The notes beneath the pieces were generated by a model, which did not search any database, had not been told where the DNA came from, and saw only the letters and a program-made list of their open reading frames with translations. This document shows, piece after piece, positions 16,991 through 24,575 of a DNA stretch of 63,495 bases (positions are counted from its first letter, which is position 1; each line of letters begins with the position of its first letter). The translations under genes and the position numbers were made by a program. The stretch covers positions 1 through 63,495 of the forward strand of contig JAISXG010000027.1 of assembly GCA_031270605.1 (NCBI GenBank), read 5' to 3'. The stretch is from Oscillospiraceae bacterium. GTDB lineage: Bacteria; Bacillota; Clostridia; Oscillospirales; Acutalibacteraceae.

Positions 16991-17031
16991 AAAAAATAGG
17001 GATACCCAAAATTGGGTATCCCTATTTTTTT
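16991..17031 (+). terminator. strong rho-independent terminator at the prophage end
   Basis: Stem ATAGGGATACCC/GGGTATCCCTAT with seven T. It is the last phage-like element and stops 8 bases before the end of the spore protein gene that converges on it. Confidence 0.85.
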
Positions 17032-17038
17032 CTTCATA

Positions 17039-17287
17039 TTATGTAGTAATGCTATAGAAATATACTATTTCTTTTTTATGACCATCAACATTTCTAGAAT
17101 TTCTATAAAATTTCATGGTTCGTTCAGGACATATATTCTTGACCATCTGGCCGCCTACAGAACCGGCCTGACGAGAAGTAAGGTCACCGTTGTAGCCCTG
17201 TTTAAGATTCACGCCGACTTCTGAAGCCGCCTCCATCTTAAATCTGTTGAGAGCATCACGTGCTTCGGGAACTACGTTTTTAGCCAT
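17039..17287 (-). CDS. alpha/beta-type small acid-soluble spore protein with altered C-terminus
   Basis: 82 residues: MAKNVVPEARDALNRFKMEAASEVGV, then GYNGDLTSRQAGSVGGQMVKN. The EAASEVG segment is the germination-protease cleavage region and GSVGGQMVKN the second conserved block; such proteins coat spore DNA. GGAGTG precedes the ATG. After MVKN the family normally continues with MI-x-x-YE-type helix residues and ends within about 15; here it reads ICPERTMKFYRNSRNVDG and on into AT-rich sequence that abuts the prophage terminator. I infer that the 3' end was exchanged by prophage integration. Confidence 0.8.
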   Translation of the reverse strand: MAKNVVPEARDALNRFKMEAASEVGVNLKQGYNGDLTSRQAGSVGGQMVKNICPERTMKFYRNSRNVDGHKKEIVYFYSITT

Positions 17288-17687
17288 TGTAATTTACACT
17301 CCTAACGTAAAAACTTTTGCGTTTGCAATCATATTATTGACGCATCGTCCTCAAATATTTCTGAGAATTTTTGGTTATCTTGAGCTTGCAAACAATGCCC
17401 GGAGAAAACCGAATCAATAACATGTGCTAATAGATTAACCGCATCTCACAGTTTTATAATTGCCAATTTTTATGCATTTTTAAACTTTGATTTCTATATA
17501 ATCCTTTGCGGTATTTGTTCATATGATAAGATTCTATGCTGTTGGACTCCACATGCAAACCTGAAACAGTCCATTATTATACAGTTTTGAAAGGAATCTA
17601 TTAACATTATTTGAAGTCTACAAAATATTTGACTTTTACGCACGGTTTATATATAATATTATTATATATAAAAGGGGAAATGATACT
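17288..17687. other. 400-bp intergenic region between two divergent genes
   Basis: AT-rich spacer between the leftward spore protein gene and the rightward Lgt-like gene. Besides the housekeeping-type promoter at 17629-17657 I see no gene. A forespore promoter for the spore protein is expected in 17300-17460 but I could not place one with confidence. Confidence 0.5.
17629..17657 (+). promoter_or_regulatory. sigma-A-type promoter for the lipopeptide operon
   Basis: TTGACT (17629-17634), 17-base spacer, TATAAT (17652-17657). The next gene starts at 17688 with GGGGAAA as ribosome binding site. Confidence 0.75.
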
Positions 17688-18506
17688 ATGTTACCAACCG
17701 TTCAAATATTCGGCAAAACATTAAGTATGTATGTTGCTTTTAATGCCCTGTCTGTTTTTGTTGGCCTGATTGTAATGGTGATCGTTACGGTGCATTTTTC
17801 TAAAGTGCTGCATCCTGCCAAAAAAAACCTGGCTTATAAAGCACCACGTGTGAAATACATTGTTTCAACAATGATTTCGTTTCTTGTCGCCTATGTGTTT
17901 TTATATATGGGTACGCAATTGATCGGCAAAATCAAATTTAAAGACATGAATATGGAGGGCGTTGCGTTCATCGGCGGCGTTCTGCTGTTTATTCCTGTTT
18001 TTGTTTTGTTTGCCTACCACCTGCCCAACAACGGCGACACGCTCTCACAGCTTGAGCGCACTTTTCCCAGCCTCGCGATCATGCAGTGCTTCAACCGCCT
18101 TGCGTGCACCTGCGCCGGCTGCTGCTTTGGCGTTCCGTTTAAGCTGGGGTTGACTTATCAAAGAAATACGCCTGCCGTGCTCAAATATGGCCTGCAAACA
18201 CGCCTTTTTCCAACAGCGCCCTTTGAGTCGTTTGTTATGCTGATCGCGTTTATCGTAATTATTATTTTTATGATGAAAAAGAAGAAAGATACGCTGCACC
18301 TCTTTCCCATCTTCTTCGGCGGCGTGGGGCTCGTCAACCAGTTTTTAATGGGCGACTTGCGCGGCATCATGATTTGGAAAATCTTTGACGTGCAGCAAAT
18401 GGGCTATATGATTTTGATTGCTCTTGGCCTCTTCTTCTATTTTTACAGACAGTATGACCGTAAAAAGGCAGAAGTAAAACTGCTGAAACCCAAAAAAGCA
18501 CACTGA
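17688..18506 (+). CDS. prolipoprotein diacylglyceryl transferase-like membrane protein
   Basis: 272 residues with about seven hydrophobic segments and a basic tail (RKKAEVKLLKPKKAH). The signature CFNRLACTCAGCCFGVPF resembles the R-x-GC-x(3)-GCCxG block of Lgt-like proteins in Clostridia, and QTRLFPTAPFESF matches the Lgt P-T-x-L/F-P-x-x-x-x-E block. True Lgt moves diacylglycerol from phosphatidylglycerol to lipoprotein cysteine. This copy lacks a clear H-G-G-L motif and lies in the same transcript as a lipid-activating ligase, ACP and NRPS (96 bases apart, no terminator). It may be a specialised paralogue that handles the lipid product. Family confident, function not. Confidence 0.65.
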   Translation: MLPTVQIFGKTLSMYVAFNALSVFVGLIVMVIVTVHFSKVLHPAKKNLAYKAPRVKYIVSTMISFLVAYVFLYMGTQLIGKIKFKDMNMEGVAFIGGVLLFIPVFVLFAYHLPNNGDTLSQLERTFPSLAIMQCFNRLACTCAGCCFGVPFKLGLTYQRNTPAVLKYGLQTRLFPTAPFESFVMLIAFIVIIIFMMKKKKDTLHLFPIFFGGVGLVNQFLMGDLRGIMIWKIFDVQQMGYMILIALGLFFYFYRQYDRKKAEVKLLKPKKAH

Positions 18507-18601
18507 TGTGCAAAATCCACTTTTCGGTTTTCTGAAATGGCATCTGATCTGAAAGGCGGTGAAGCAGTTTTGCGCCAGAAAAGCGGCAAACTGCATAAAA
18601 G

Positions 18602-20227
18602 ATGAAAAATGCCCCTTATCCGTTAAACACTGTGGATATCCCGGTTAAAACGCTCAATGAGCTGCTTGCGTTCACCTTAACGCGTTTTCAAAACAGAACC
18701 GCCTTTCGTTACCGCGACCAGGGTGAAATTAAAACGGCGACTTATGCCCGGTTTGTTGCCGACGCAAAGCAGCTTGCCGCTCATTTTCTTGAAAACGGCT
18801 TTCACAATACGAATATTGCCGTCATCGGCGAGAACTCCTATTTTTGGATGCTCACTTATTTTGCCGCAACCGGCAGCGGCAATGTGATCGTGCCCATCGA
18901 CAACCAGCTGCCAGACGACGACGTGATCCATATTCTCAAGAGCAGCGGCGCTTGTGCCTTTGTGTTTTCGGGTGATTATGCAGATCTTGCGGGGCCTGTA
19001 AAGGAACAGGTGAAATCCGTCAAGCTGTTGATCAACATGAAAACGGACATGCCCGCCTTGCTTGAGAACAGCGGCAAAATTTCGGCGAACGACGCCTATT
19101 TTATTGAAAGCGGCATCAAAGAAAACGACCTTGCCGCCATTGTCTACACCTCCGGCACGACGGGCGCGCCCAAGGGCGTGATGCTCAGCCACAAAAATAT
19201 TCTTGAAGACGCAAAAAGCGGCTGCCGTTTTATGGACATCGCGCTGCATGAAACCATGGTCATTCTGCCCATGCACCACACGTTGAGTTCCACGCCGGGC
19301 GTTGTCGCGCAGCTTATGGGCGGCAGCACGGTTTCAATCTGCTCCGGCGCAAAAAATATCAGCAAGGATTTTTTGGATTTTAAGCCCGAATACACCATTA
19401 TGGTGCCGCTGATTGTGGAAGCGATGTATAAAAAAATTTGGGAAACGGCGAAATCGCAAAACAAAGACAAACTGCTCAAAAAAATGATTAAAATCAGCAA
19501 TGCGCTGCTGAATATCGGCATTGATTTGCGCCGCAAGCTTTTTAAAAGCGTGCTCGCGGCTTTCGGCGGCAATTTGCAGTGGGTCCTTTCAGGCGGCGCG
19601 GCCTTGGGCGAAGAATATGTTTTGGGCTTTCGCGCTTTCGGCATTGATATTTTGCAGGCATACGGCATCAGCGAATGCTCACCCGGCGTTTCGCTCAACC
19701 GCAACCGCTACAAACGCGACGGCAGCGTGGGTGTGCTGCTGGACTGCAATAAAGTGCTCATCGCAAACGCAGACGAAACCGGCATCGGCGAAATTTATGT
19801 CAAGGGCTCAAACGTGATGCTTGGGTATTATAATGACCCCAAAGCGACAGAAGATGCCTTCGATGGTGAATGGTTCAAAACCGGCGACCTCGGGTATCTG
19901 GACGAAGACGGTTTTTTGTTCATCACCGGCCGCATGAAAAACCTCATTATTTTGAGTAACGGCAAAAACGTTTCGCCTGAGGAGCTTGAATATAAAATTC
20001 TCGCCCTGCCCTATGTTTTGGAGGTGCTCGTTTATCAGGAGGGCGACCGCATTCTTGCCGAGCTGTTTTTAGATGAAGAGAACTTCCCCGACCGCGAGCA
20101 GCGCATTGAAGCCGACATCCTCGCGCTCAACAGAACGCTGCCACAATATAAATATATCGCCAAAACCATCATCAGGGACACAGAGTTCCCCAAAACGACT
20201 TCAAAAAAAATCAAGCGCAAATCATAA
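18602..20227 (+). CDS. fatty acyl-AMP ligase / acyl-CoA synthetase-like enzyme
   Basis: 541 residues of the ANL superfamily. Core motifs: YTSGTTGAPKGVMLSH (P-loop, about 182-197), YGISECSPG (A5), GDLGYLDEDGFLFITGRMK (A7-A8 hinge), and the C-terminal catalytic lysine in FPKTTSKKIKR. It activates a carboxylic acid, most likely a fatty acid, as acyl-AMP. The next gene is a carrier protein, so the acyl group is probably passed to ACP rather than CoA, as in lipopeptide initiation. Ribosome binding site is weak (ATAAAAG). Chain length cannot be read from sequence. Confidence 0.8.
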   Translation: MKNAPYPLNTVDIPVKTLNELLAFTLTRFQNRTAFRYRDQGEIKTATYARFVADAKQLAAHFLENGFHNTNIAVIGENSYFWMLTYFAATGSGNVIVPIDNQLPDDDVIHILKSSGACAFVFSGDYADLAGPVKEQVKSVKLLINMKTDMPALLENSGKISANDAYFIESGIKENDLAAIVYTSGTTGAPKGVMLSHKNILEDAKSGCRFMDIALHETMVILPMHHTLSSTPGVVAQLMGGSTVSICSGAKNISKDFLDFKPEYTIMVPLIVEAMYKKIWETAKSQNKDKLLKKMIKISNALLNIGIDLRRKLFKSVLAAFGGNLQWVLSGGAALGEEYVLGFRAFGIDILQAYGISECSPGVSLNRNRYKRDGSVGVLLDCNKVLIANADETGIGEIYVKGSNVMLGYYNDPKATEDAFDGEWFKTGDLGYLDEDGFLFITGRMKNLIILSNGKNVSPEELEYKILALPYVLEVLVYQEGDRILAELFLDEENFPDREQRIEADILALNRTLPQYKYIAKTIIRDTEFPKTTSKKIKRKS

Positions 20228-20254
20228 CACGGCTTTGTGGAAAGGGAAAAGAAA

Positions 20255-20476
20255 ATGCTGGAAAAGCTTCAGTTGATTTTAAGAGAATATTTGGGGGATC
20301 CCTCCATAACCATTTCAGAGGACATGCTTCTGCTCTCAGACTTTGACCTCGACTCGCTCGATCTTGTTACCCTTGTCGGAAAAGTGGAAGAAGCTTTTTC
20401 GGTTGAAATTTCTGACCGTGCCATGATGAAAATGAAAACGGTCGGCGATTTGCTGCGGTATTTACAAGACACATAA
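20255..20476 (+). CDS. acyl carrier protein
   Basis: 73 residues from ATG 20255 (AAAGGG upstream; an in-frame GTG at 20237 would absorb that signal). The phosphopantetheine serine is in DFDLDSLDLVTLV, the canonical D-S-L of ACPs. The four-helix pattern and acidic character fit. Placed between the acyl-AMP ligase and the NRPS, it most likely carries the activated fatty acyl group to the NRPS condensation domain. Confidence 0.85.
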   Translation: MLEKLQLILREYLGDPSITISEDMLLLSDFDLDSLDLVTLVGKVEEAFSVEISDRAMMKMKTVGDLLRYLQDT

Positions 20477-20500
20477 CACAAAAACAGGGAGGGGGTTCGG

Positions 20501-23500
20501 GTGGAAAATTTTCCGTTATCAAAACCTCAAAAATTGATCTATGACTTGGAGCGCTTTGCGGGCGGCTCTGTTTCAAATATAACAGCAAGCATTCTGTTTG
20601 AAGGGCAGGCCGATGTTCCGGCGCTGCAAAAGGCCGTCGACCTGATCCTTGAGCACAACGACGCGTTTCGGCTTCGCATTTTGCCTGATGGCATGCAGAC
20701 GGTTGCCGATTTTCAAAACACCGGTTTTTTGCACAAACACTTTTCTTCTGAAAAAGAGTTTCACGCGTGGGCAGCCAAAACCGCCCTTGTGCCCATTGAT
20801 CCGGCAGGGCCGTTGTTTCAAATTACAATCATCACCATAAACGACGCCCTGTTTGGCGCATTGGTGAATTTTCACCATTTAATAGCTGACGCATGGTCTG
20901 CCGCAATGTTTGCGAGCAGGCTTTATGAATATTATGGCAATTTAAAAAACAATACAGCGCCGCAGGTGCAGCGCTCATCTTATAAAGACTATCTCGCAAG
21001 CGAGCAAACATATCTTGCCGGCGCAAGTTATCAAAAAGACAAGGCCTTTTGGGCAGAGCAGTTCGCCCAGTTTCAAGAACCCGTTTTTCTTTCCGACAAA
21101 ACGGCGGCATCCCTGCGCTCGCGCCGTAAGGATTATACCTTGTCAAAATCTATCACAAGTGACATCCGCCAGCTTGCCTCGCAGCACGGGCTTTCTGTGT
21201 TCAGCGTGATGCTCACGGCTCTTTCGGTTTATATCGCACGTATCAAAGACGCAAGCCGTTTCAACATCGGCACAACGGTTCTAAACCGATTGTCGCGCCC
21301 GGAAAAAAATACGTTTGGCATGTTTGTGAACACCGTGGCGCTGCCTGTCAGCCTTGACCTGCAATCGGGCTTTGCCGCAAACGCGCAAGCGATGTCTGAA
21401 AACCTCCTGCCCGTTTTACGCCACCAGCGCTACAATCATAACGATGTGCTGCAAGACATCCGCGAAACCCATGGCTATAACGGCAAACTCTATGATGTGC
21501 TCATGAATTATCAGAACGCCGCTGTCGCAGGGATGGACGAACGCTTTCTCGCAACCTATTGGTATCACAGCGGCATTCAGCCGGAATCCCTGCAGATTCA
21601 GGTGAACGACAGGGATAATACGGGCGAGCTTTATGTCAGCTATGATTATCAGACCGAAAAACTCACACAACAGGATATTGTACGCCTGCATGAGCGGCTG
21701 ACAACAATTTTGCAGTGCGCAATCAAAAACCCGGATCTCCCCGTTTCACAGCTTGACATTATGACTGAAAAAGAACAAGACTGGCTTGTGCGGCAGCTCA
21801 ACGCAACGGTTCGCCCGCTGCCCGAAATCCAGTGCATCCACCGCTTTTTTGAGCTTCACGCGGCGGAGCACCCTGATGATGTTGCCGTTATTTATGATAA
21901 AACCCGGTTTTCTTATCAAGAATTGAACCATAAGGCGGAGCAGGTTGCCGACTTGCTGCGCGGCCGCGGCATTCAAACCGGCGGCGTGGTGGCTCTGCTC
22001 ATGGAGCGCTGCGCTGAAATGATGCCCATTATTTTGGGGGCCATGAAGGCGGGCTGCGCATACATGCCCATCGCCACAAGCCTGCCGCGTGACAGGATCG
22101 ACTATATGCTCACAAACTCAGAGGCCGCAATCCTCTTTTATCAAAGTGATTTTGCCGGCGGGTTCAGTGAATCAATACCCGCAATGGAGGTTGCAGAAAT
22201 CAACGCTTTGCCCGCGCCGTTGCTGCAGCGTGAAAGCGCAAACGACAAAAACGCGGTGGCCTACATCATCTACACCTCCGGCTCGACGGGCCGCCCGAAG
22301 GGTGTACAGGTTGAGCATCATTCGGTGTGCAACCGATTGCTTTGGATGCACGAAAAATACCCCCTCGAAGCGCATGAAACACTGATTCAAAAAACAAATT
22401 ATGCTTTTGACGTTTCGGTTTGGGAGCTGTTTTTGGCGCTCATGACAGGCAGGACCTTGCTTGTGCCCCCGCCGGGGGTCGAAAAAGACCCGCCGCGCCT
22501 GATTCAATATATCAAAGACGAAACTGTTCACAAAATCCATTTTGTGCCCTCAATGCTTGCCGTGTTTCTTGATTATATGGCGGCGGCGAAGGTGCGGCTG
22601 CCCGAGCTGCGGCAGGTGATTGTGAGCGGCGAGGCATTAACGCCATCCCTCAACAAGCGCTTTTATGCGCTGTTTGCCGGCAGCGGCACAACACTGCACA
22701 ACCTCTACGGCCCGACGGAATGCACGGTGGACGTGCTTTTTTATGACTGCAAGCCCGAAGACACCGAGATTCCCATCGGCAGACCCGTGTGGAACACGCA
22801 GGCGTTTGTCGTTGATAAAAACTATGCTCTTTTGCCGCAGGGCATTGAAGGCGAACTCGCCCTTTCCGGGGTGCAGCTCGCACGCGGATATGTGGACACA
22901 TCCCTCAATGCCGGCCGCTTTGTTGACGGCACCCCTTTCGGCAGGATCTATATGACAGGTGACAAAGCGACGGTGCGCGAAGACGGCGAAATTTTATACC
23001 TCGGCCGCAACGACGATCAGGTGAAAATCCGCGGCCAGCGCGTGGAGCTGACAGAAATTGAAGCTGTGCTGCTCACCTTTCCCGGCATCAATGGTGCGGC
23101 AGTGCTGTTTGATTCTGAGCGGCTGATTGCTTTTTATAAATCCGCGGACACCGCTTCCCTTGCGGCACTCGAGGCTTTTTTGAGCGAACGGCTCCCCTCT
23201 TATATGGTGCCTGCGCAATATATCAAAGTGAAAGACTTTCCGCTGAACGCAAACGGCAAGCTCGCACGAAAACAGCTTTTGGAGCTGGCCAAGAACACCC
23301 CACTGCCTGACACGGTTCATGAAGCAAGCAAATCCGCAGCGCAGCCCAGCACCGAGCAAGAGCGCCAGATTCTTGCCACTGTGGCAAAACACCTCAAACG
23401 TGATGATCTTTCAATTGATGATAACCTGTTACAATCGGGCTTGACCTCTCTGCAAATTATCAGCATTATTGCACAGCTCGCCGCCCTGGGCACCGAACTC

Positions 23501-24259
23501 AAGGTGAATGATTTTTACACATTGGAGACGGTGCGGGCACTTGCTGACAACAGCGGCATTCGCGAACGCCCTGTTTTGCATGTCTATCATCCAAATGACG
23601 GTGATACCGCCTTGCTTTGCATCCCTTATGGCGGCGGCAGCTTTGGCTCGTTTGCCACGCTTGCCGCCAAGCTGAACAAAAAAGCCGGCTTGCCGGTCAT
23701 TGCGGTGCAAAGTGCCCACGTTTCGCCTGATGATCTCATTGCGAACCTGCAACTGCTCCCATATAAGAAATTCTTTCTGCTGGGCTGCTGTGTCGGCTCG
23801 GCGCTAACCATAAAAGCAGCAAAGCAGATCGAAGCACATGATATTTTTGAGCTGTACGGTGTTTATCTGGTTTCATCCATCCCCCCAAAAGGGGTCCGGG
23901 TGTACGGCAAATTTTTTAATCCCTGGAAAGTCAGCTCGCAAAGCATGATCAACCGGTATCTGCGCGGCCTGAGTGAAAAGGAATTTCGTCTTGGCAGCCA
24001 TGAAATTGCGCAGTTTCGTGAGGATGTGGGCTTTTTCCTGCGATATCTTGCGGCAATCCGCAGGGAATCAATCCAAGCACCAGTCAGTTTAATTTATGGC
24101 AAACAGGACCCCATGATTAAAACGAGCAAGCCGGGTGCGGTTTGGAGCAAGTTTTTTCAAAAGGATATCCCTGTTATAACGATTGATAATGCAAAACATT
24201 ATATTATTCACACCCACACAAATGAAATCGTTGAAACGATTCTGTCTAATTTGAAATAA
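20501..24259 (+). CDS. single-module nonribosomal peptide synthetase (C-A-T-TE), predicted serine-specific
   Basis: 1252 residues from GTG 20501 (GGGAGGGGG upstream). Condensation domain, about 1-430, with HHLIADA (HHxxxDx, ~123). Adenylation domain, about 450-925: YTSGSTGRPKG (~590), NLYGPTE (~734-740), C-terminal Lys in ANGKLARK (920). Carrier domain with SGLTSLQ (~980). Thioesterase, about 1035-1252. Specificity residues by alignment to EntF: D637, V638, W641, H680, I707, S709, L735, V743, that is DVWHISLV, very near the serine code DVWHFSLV. The thioesterase elbow reads G-C-C-V-G with C1097 where serine is usual; D1203 and H1233 complete a triad. With acyl-AMP ligase and ACP upstream, the expected product is an N-acyl-serine derivative. 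Confidence 0.85.
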   Translation: MENFPLSKPQKLIYDLERFAGGSVSNITASILFEGQADVPALQKAVDLILEHNDAFRLRILPDGMQTVADFQNTGFLHKHFSSEKEFHAWAAKTALVPIDPAGPLFQITIITINDALFGALVNFHHLIADAWSAAMFASRLYEYYGNLKNNTAPQVQRSSYKDYLASEQTYLAGASYQKDKAFWAEQFAQFQEPVFLSDKTAASLRSRRKDYTLSKSITSDIRQLASQHGLSVFSVMLTALSVYIARIKDASRFNIGTTVLNRLSRPEKNTFGMFVNTVALPVSLDLQSGFAANAQAMSENLLPVLRHQRYNHNDVLQDIRETHGYNGKLYDVLMNYQNAAVAGMDERFLATYWYHSGIQPESLQIQVNDRDNTGELYVSYDYQTEKLTQQDIVRLHERLTTILQCAIKNPDLPVSQLDIMTEKEQDWLVRQLNATVRPLPEIQCIHRFFELHAAEHPDDVAVIYDKTRFSYQELNHKAEQVADLLRGRGIQTGGVVALLMERCAEMMPIILGAMKAGCAYMPIATSLPRDRIDYMLTNSEAAILFYQSDFAGGFSESIPAMEVAEINALPAPLLQRESANDKNAVAYIIYTSGSTGRPKGVQVEHHSVCNRLLWMHEKYPLEAHETLIQKTNYAFDVSVWELFLALMTGRTLLVPPPGVEKDPPRLIQYIKDETVHKIHFVPSMLAVFLDYMAAAKVRLPELRQVIVSGEALTPSLNKRFYALFAGSGTTLHNLYGPTECTVDVLFYDCKPEDTEIPIGRPVWNTQAFVVDKNYALLPQGIEGELALSGVQLARGYVDTSLNAGRFVDGTPFGRIYMTGDKATVREDGEILYLGRNDDQVKIRGQRVELTEIEAVLLTFPGINGAAVLFDSERLIAFYKSADTASLAALEAFLSERLPSYMVPAQYIKVKDFPLNANGKLARKQLLELAKNTPLPDTVHEASKSAAQPSTEQERQILATVAKHLKRDDLSIDDNLLQSGLTSLQIISIIAQLAALGTELKVNDFYTLETVRALADNSGIRERPVLHVYHPNDGDTALLCIPYGGGSFGSFATLAAKLNKKAGLPVIAVQSAHVSPDDLIANLQLLPYKKFFLLGCCVGSALTIKAAKQIEAHDIFELYGVYLVSSIPPKGVRVYGKFFNPWKVSSQSMINRYLRGLSEKEFRLGSHEIAQFREDVGFFLRYLAAIRRESIQAPVSLIYGKQDPMIKTSKPGAVWSKFFQKDIPVITIDNAKHYIIHTHTNEIVETILSNLK

Positions 24260-24291
24260 CACTGCTGTAATAAATCGACTTATATGATAGT

Positions 24292-24333
24292 AAGGGTCAG
24301 AGATGATGATTCATCTCTGGCCCTTGCTTTTTT
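24292..24333 (+). terminator. rho-independent terminator of the lipopeptide operon
   Basis: Perfect-but-one 15-bp stem (AAGGGTCAGAGATGA / TCATCTCTGGCCCTT) with a T-rich tail. The tail runs straight into the left end of the MITE-like element. Confidence 0.85.
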
Positions 24334-24495
24334 AGGGCGTGTTGACACTAACCGGAACATGCAGATTTTGAGCGAATTTTGTGTCAGGCAAGGCAAATTT
24401 TTGCAGGAAGGCTGGCGCCTTCCAAAAAATTTAACACAGCATGGCGCAAAAGGCGCCAGAAGATGCGCGTTTTGTGTTAATGTCAACACGCCCTA
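24333..24495. mobile_element. MITE-like element with 20-bp terminal inverted repeats
   Basis: Left end TAGGGCGTGTTGACACTAAC (24333-24352) and right end GTTAATGTCAACACGCCCTA (24476-24495) are inverted repeats matching at 19 of 20 positions. The 163-bp interior has no ORF, only secondary inverted repeats (CTGGCGCC, GGCGCCAG). The outermost TA on both sides could be the duplicated TA target of an IS630/Tc1-type transposase. No transposase in the window. Confidence 0.75.
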
Positions 24496-24501
24496 ATACA
24501 A

Positions 24502-24546
24502 AAAAGCCTTTGCCAAAGAGAGAACTCAATGACAAAGGCTTTTCAT
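24502..24546. terminator. bidirectional terminator
   Basis: AAAAGCCTTTG (24502-24512) pairs with CAAAGGCTTTT (24533-24543), T/A rich on both sides. It serves the leftward secreted-protein gene. Confidence 0.7.
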
Positions 24547-24575
24547 TGTTAGAAACTAGGAACCGTCAGGCAAAC

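Noticed and set aside
17012-17224. A 70-aa rightward ORF over the spore protein gene
   Set aside because: It is the antisense shadow of a clear spore protein and has no start signal.
24260-24575. Short ORFs in the MITE-like region
   Set aside because: The frames run through inverted repeats and terminators and lack start signals.
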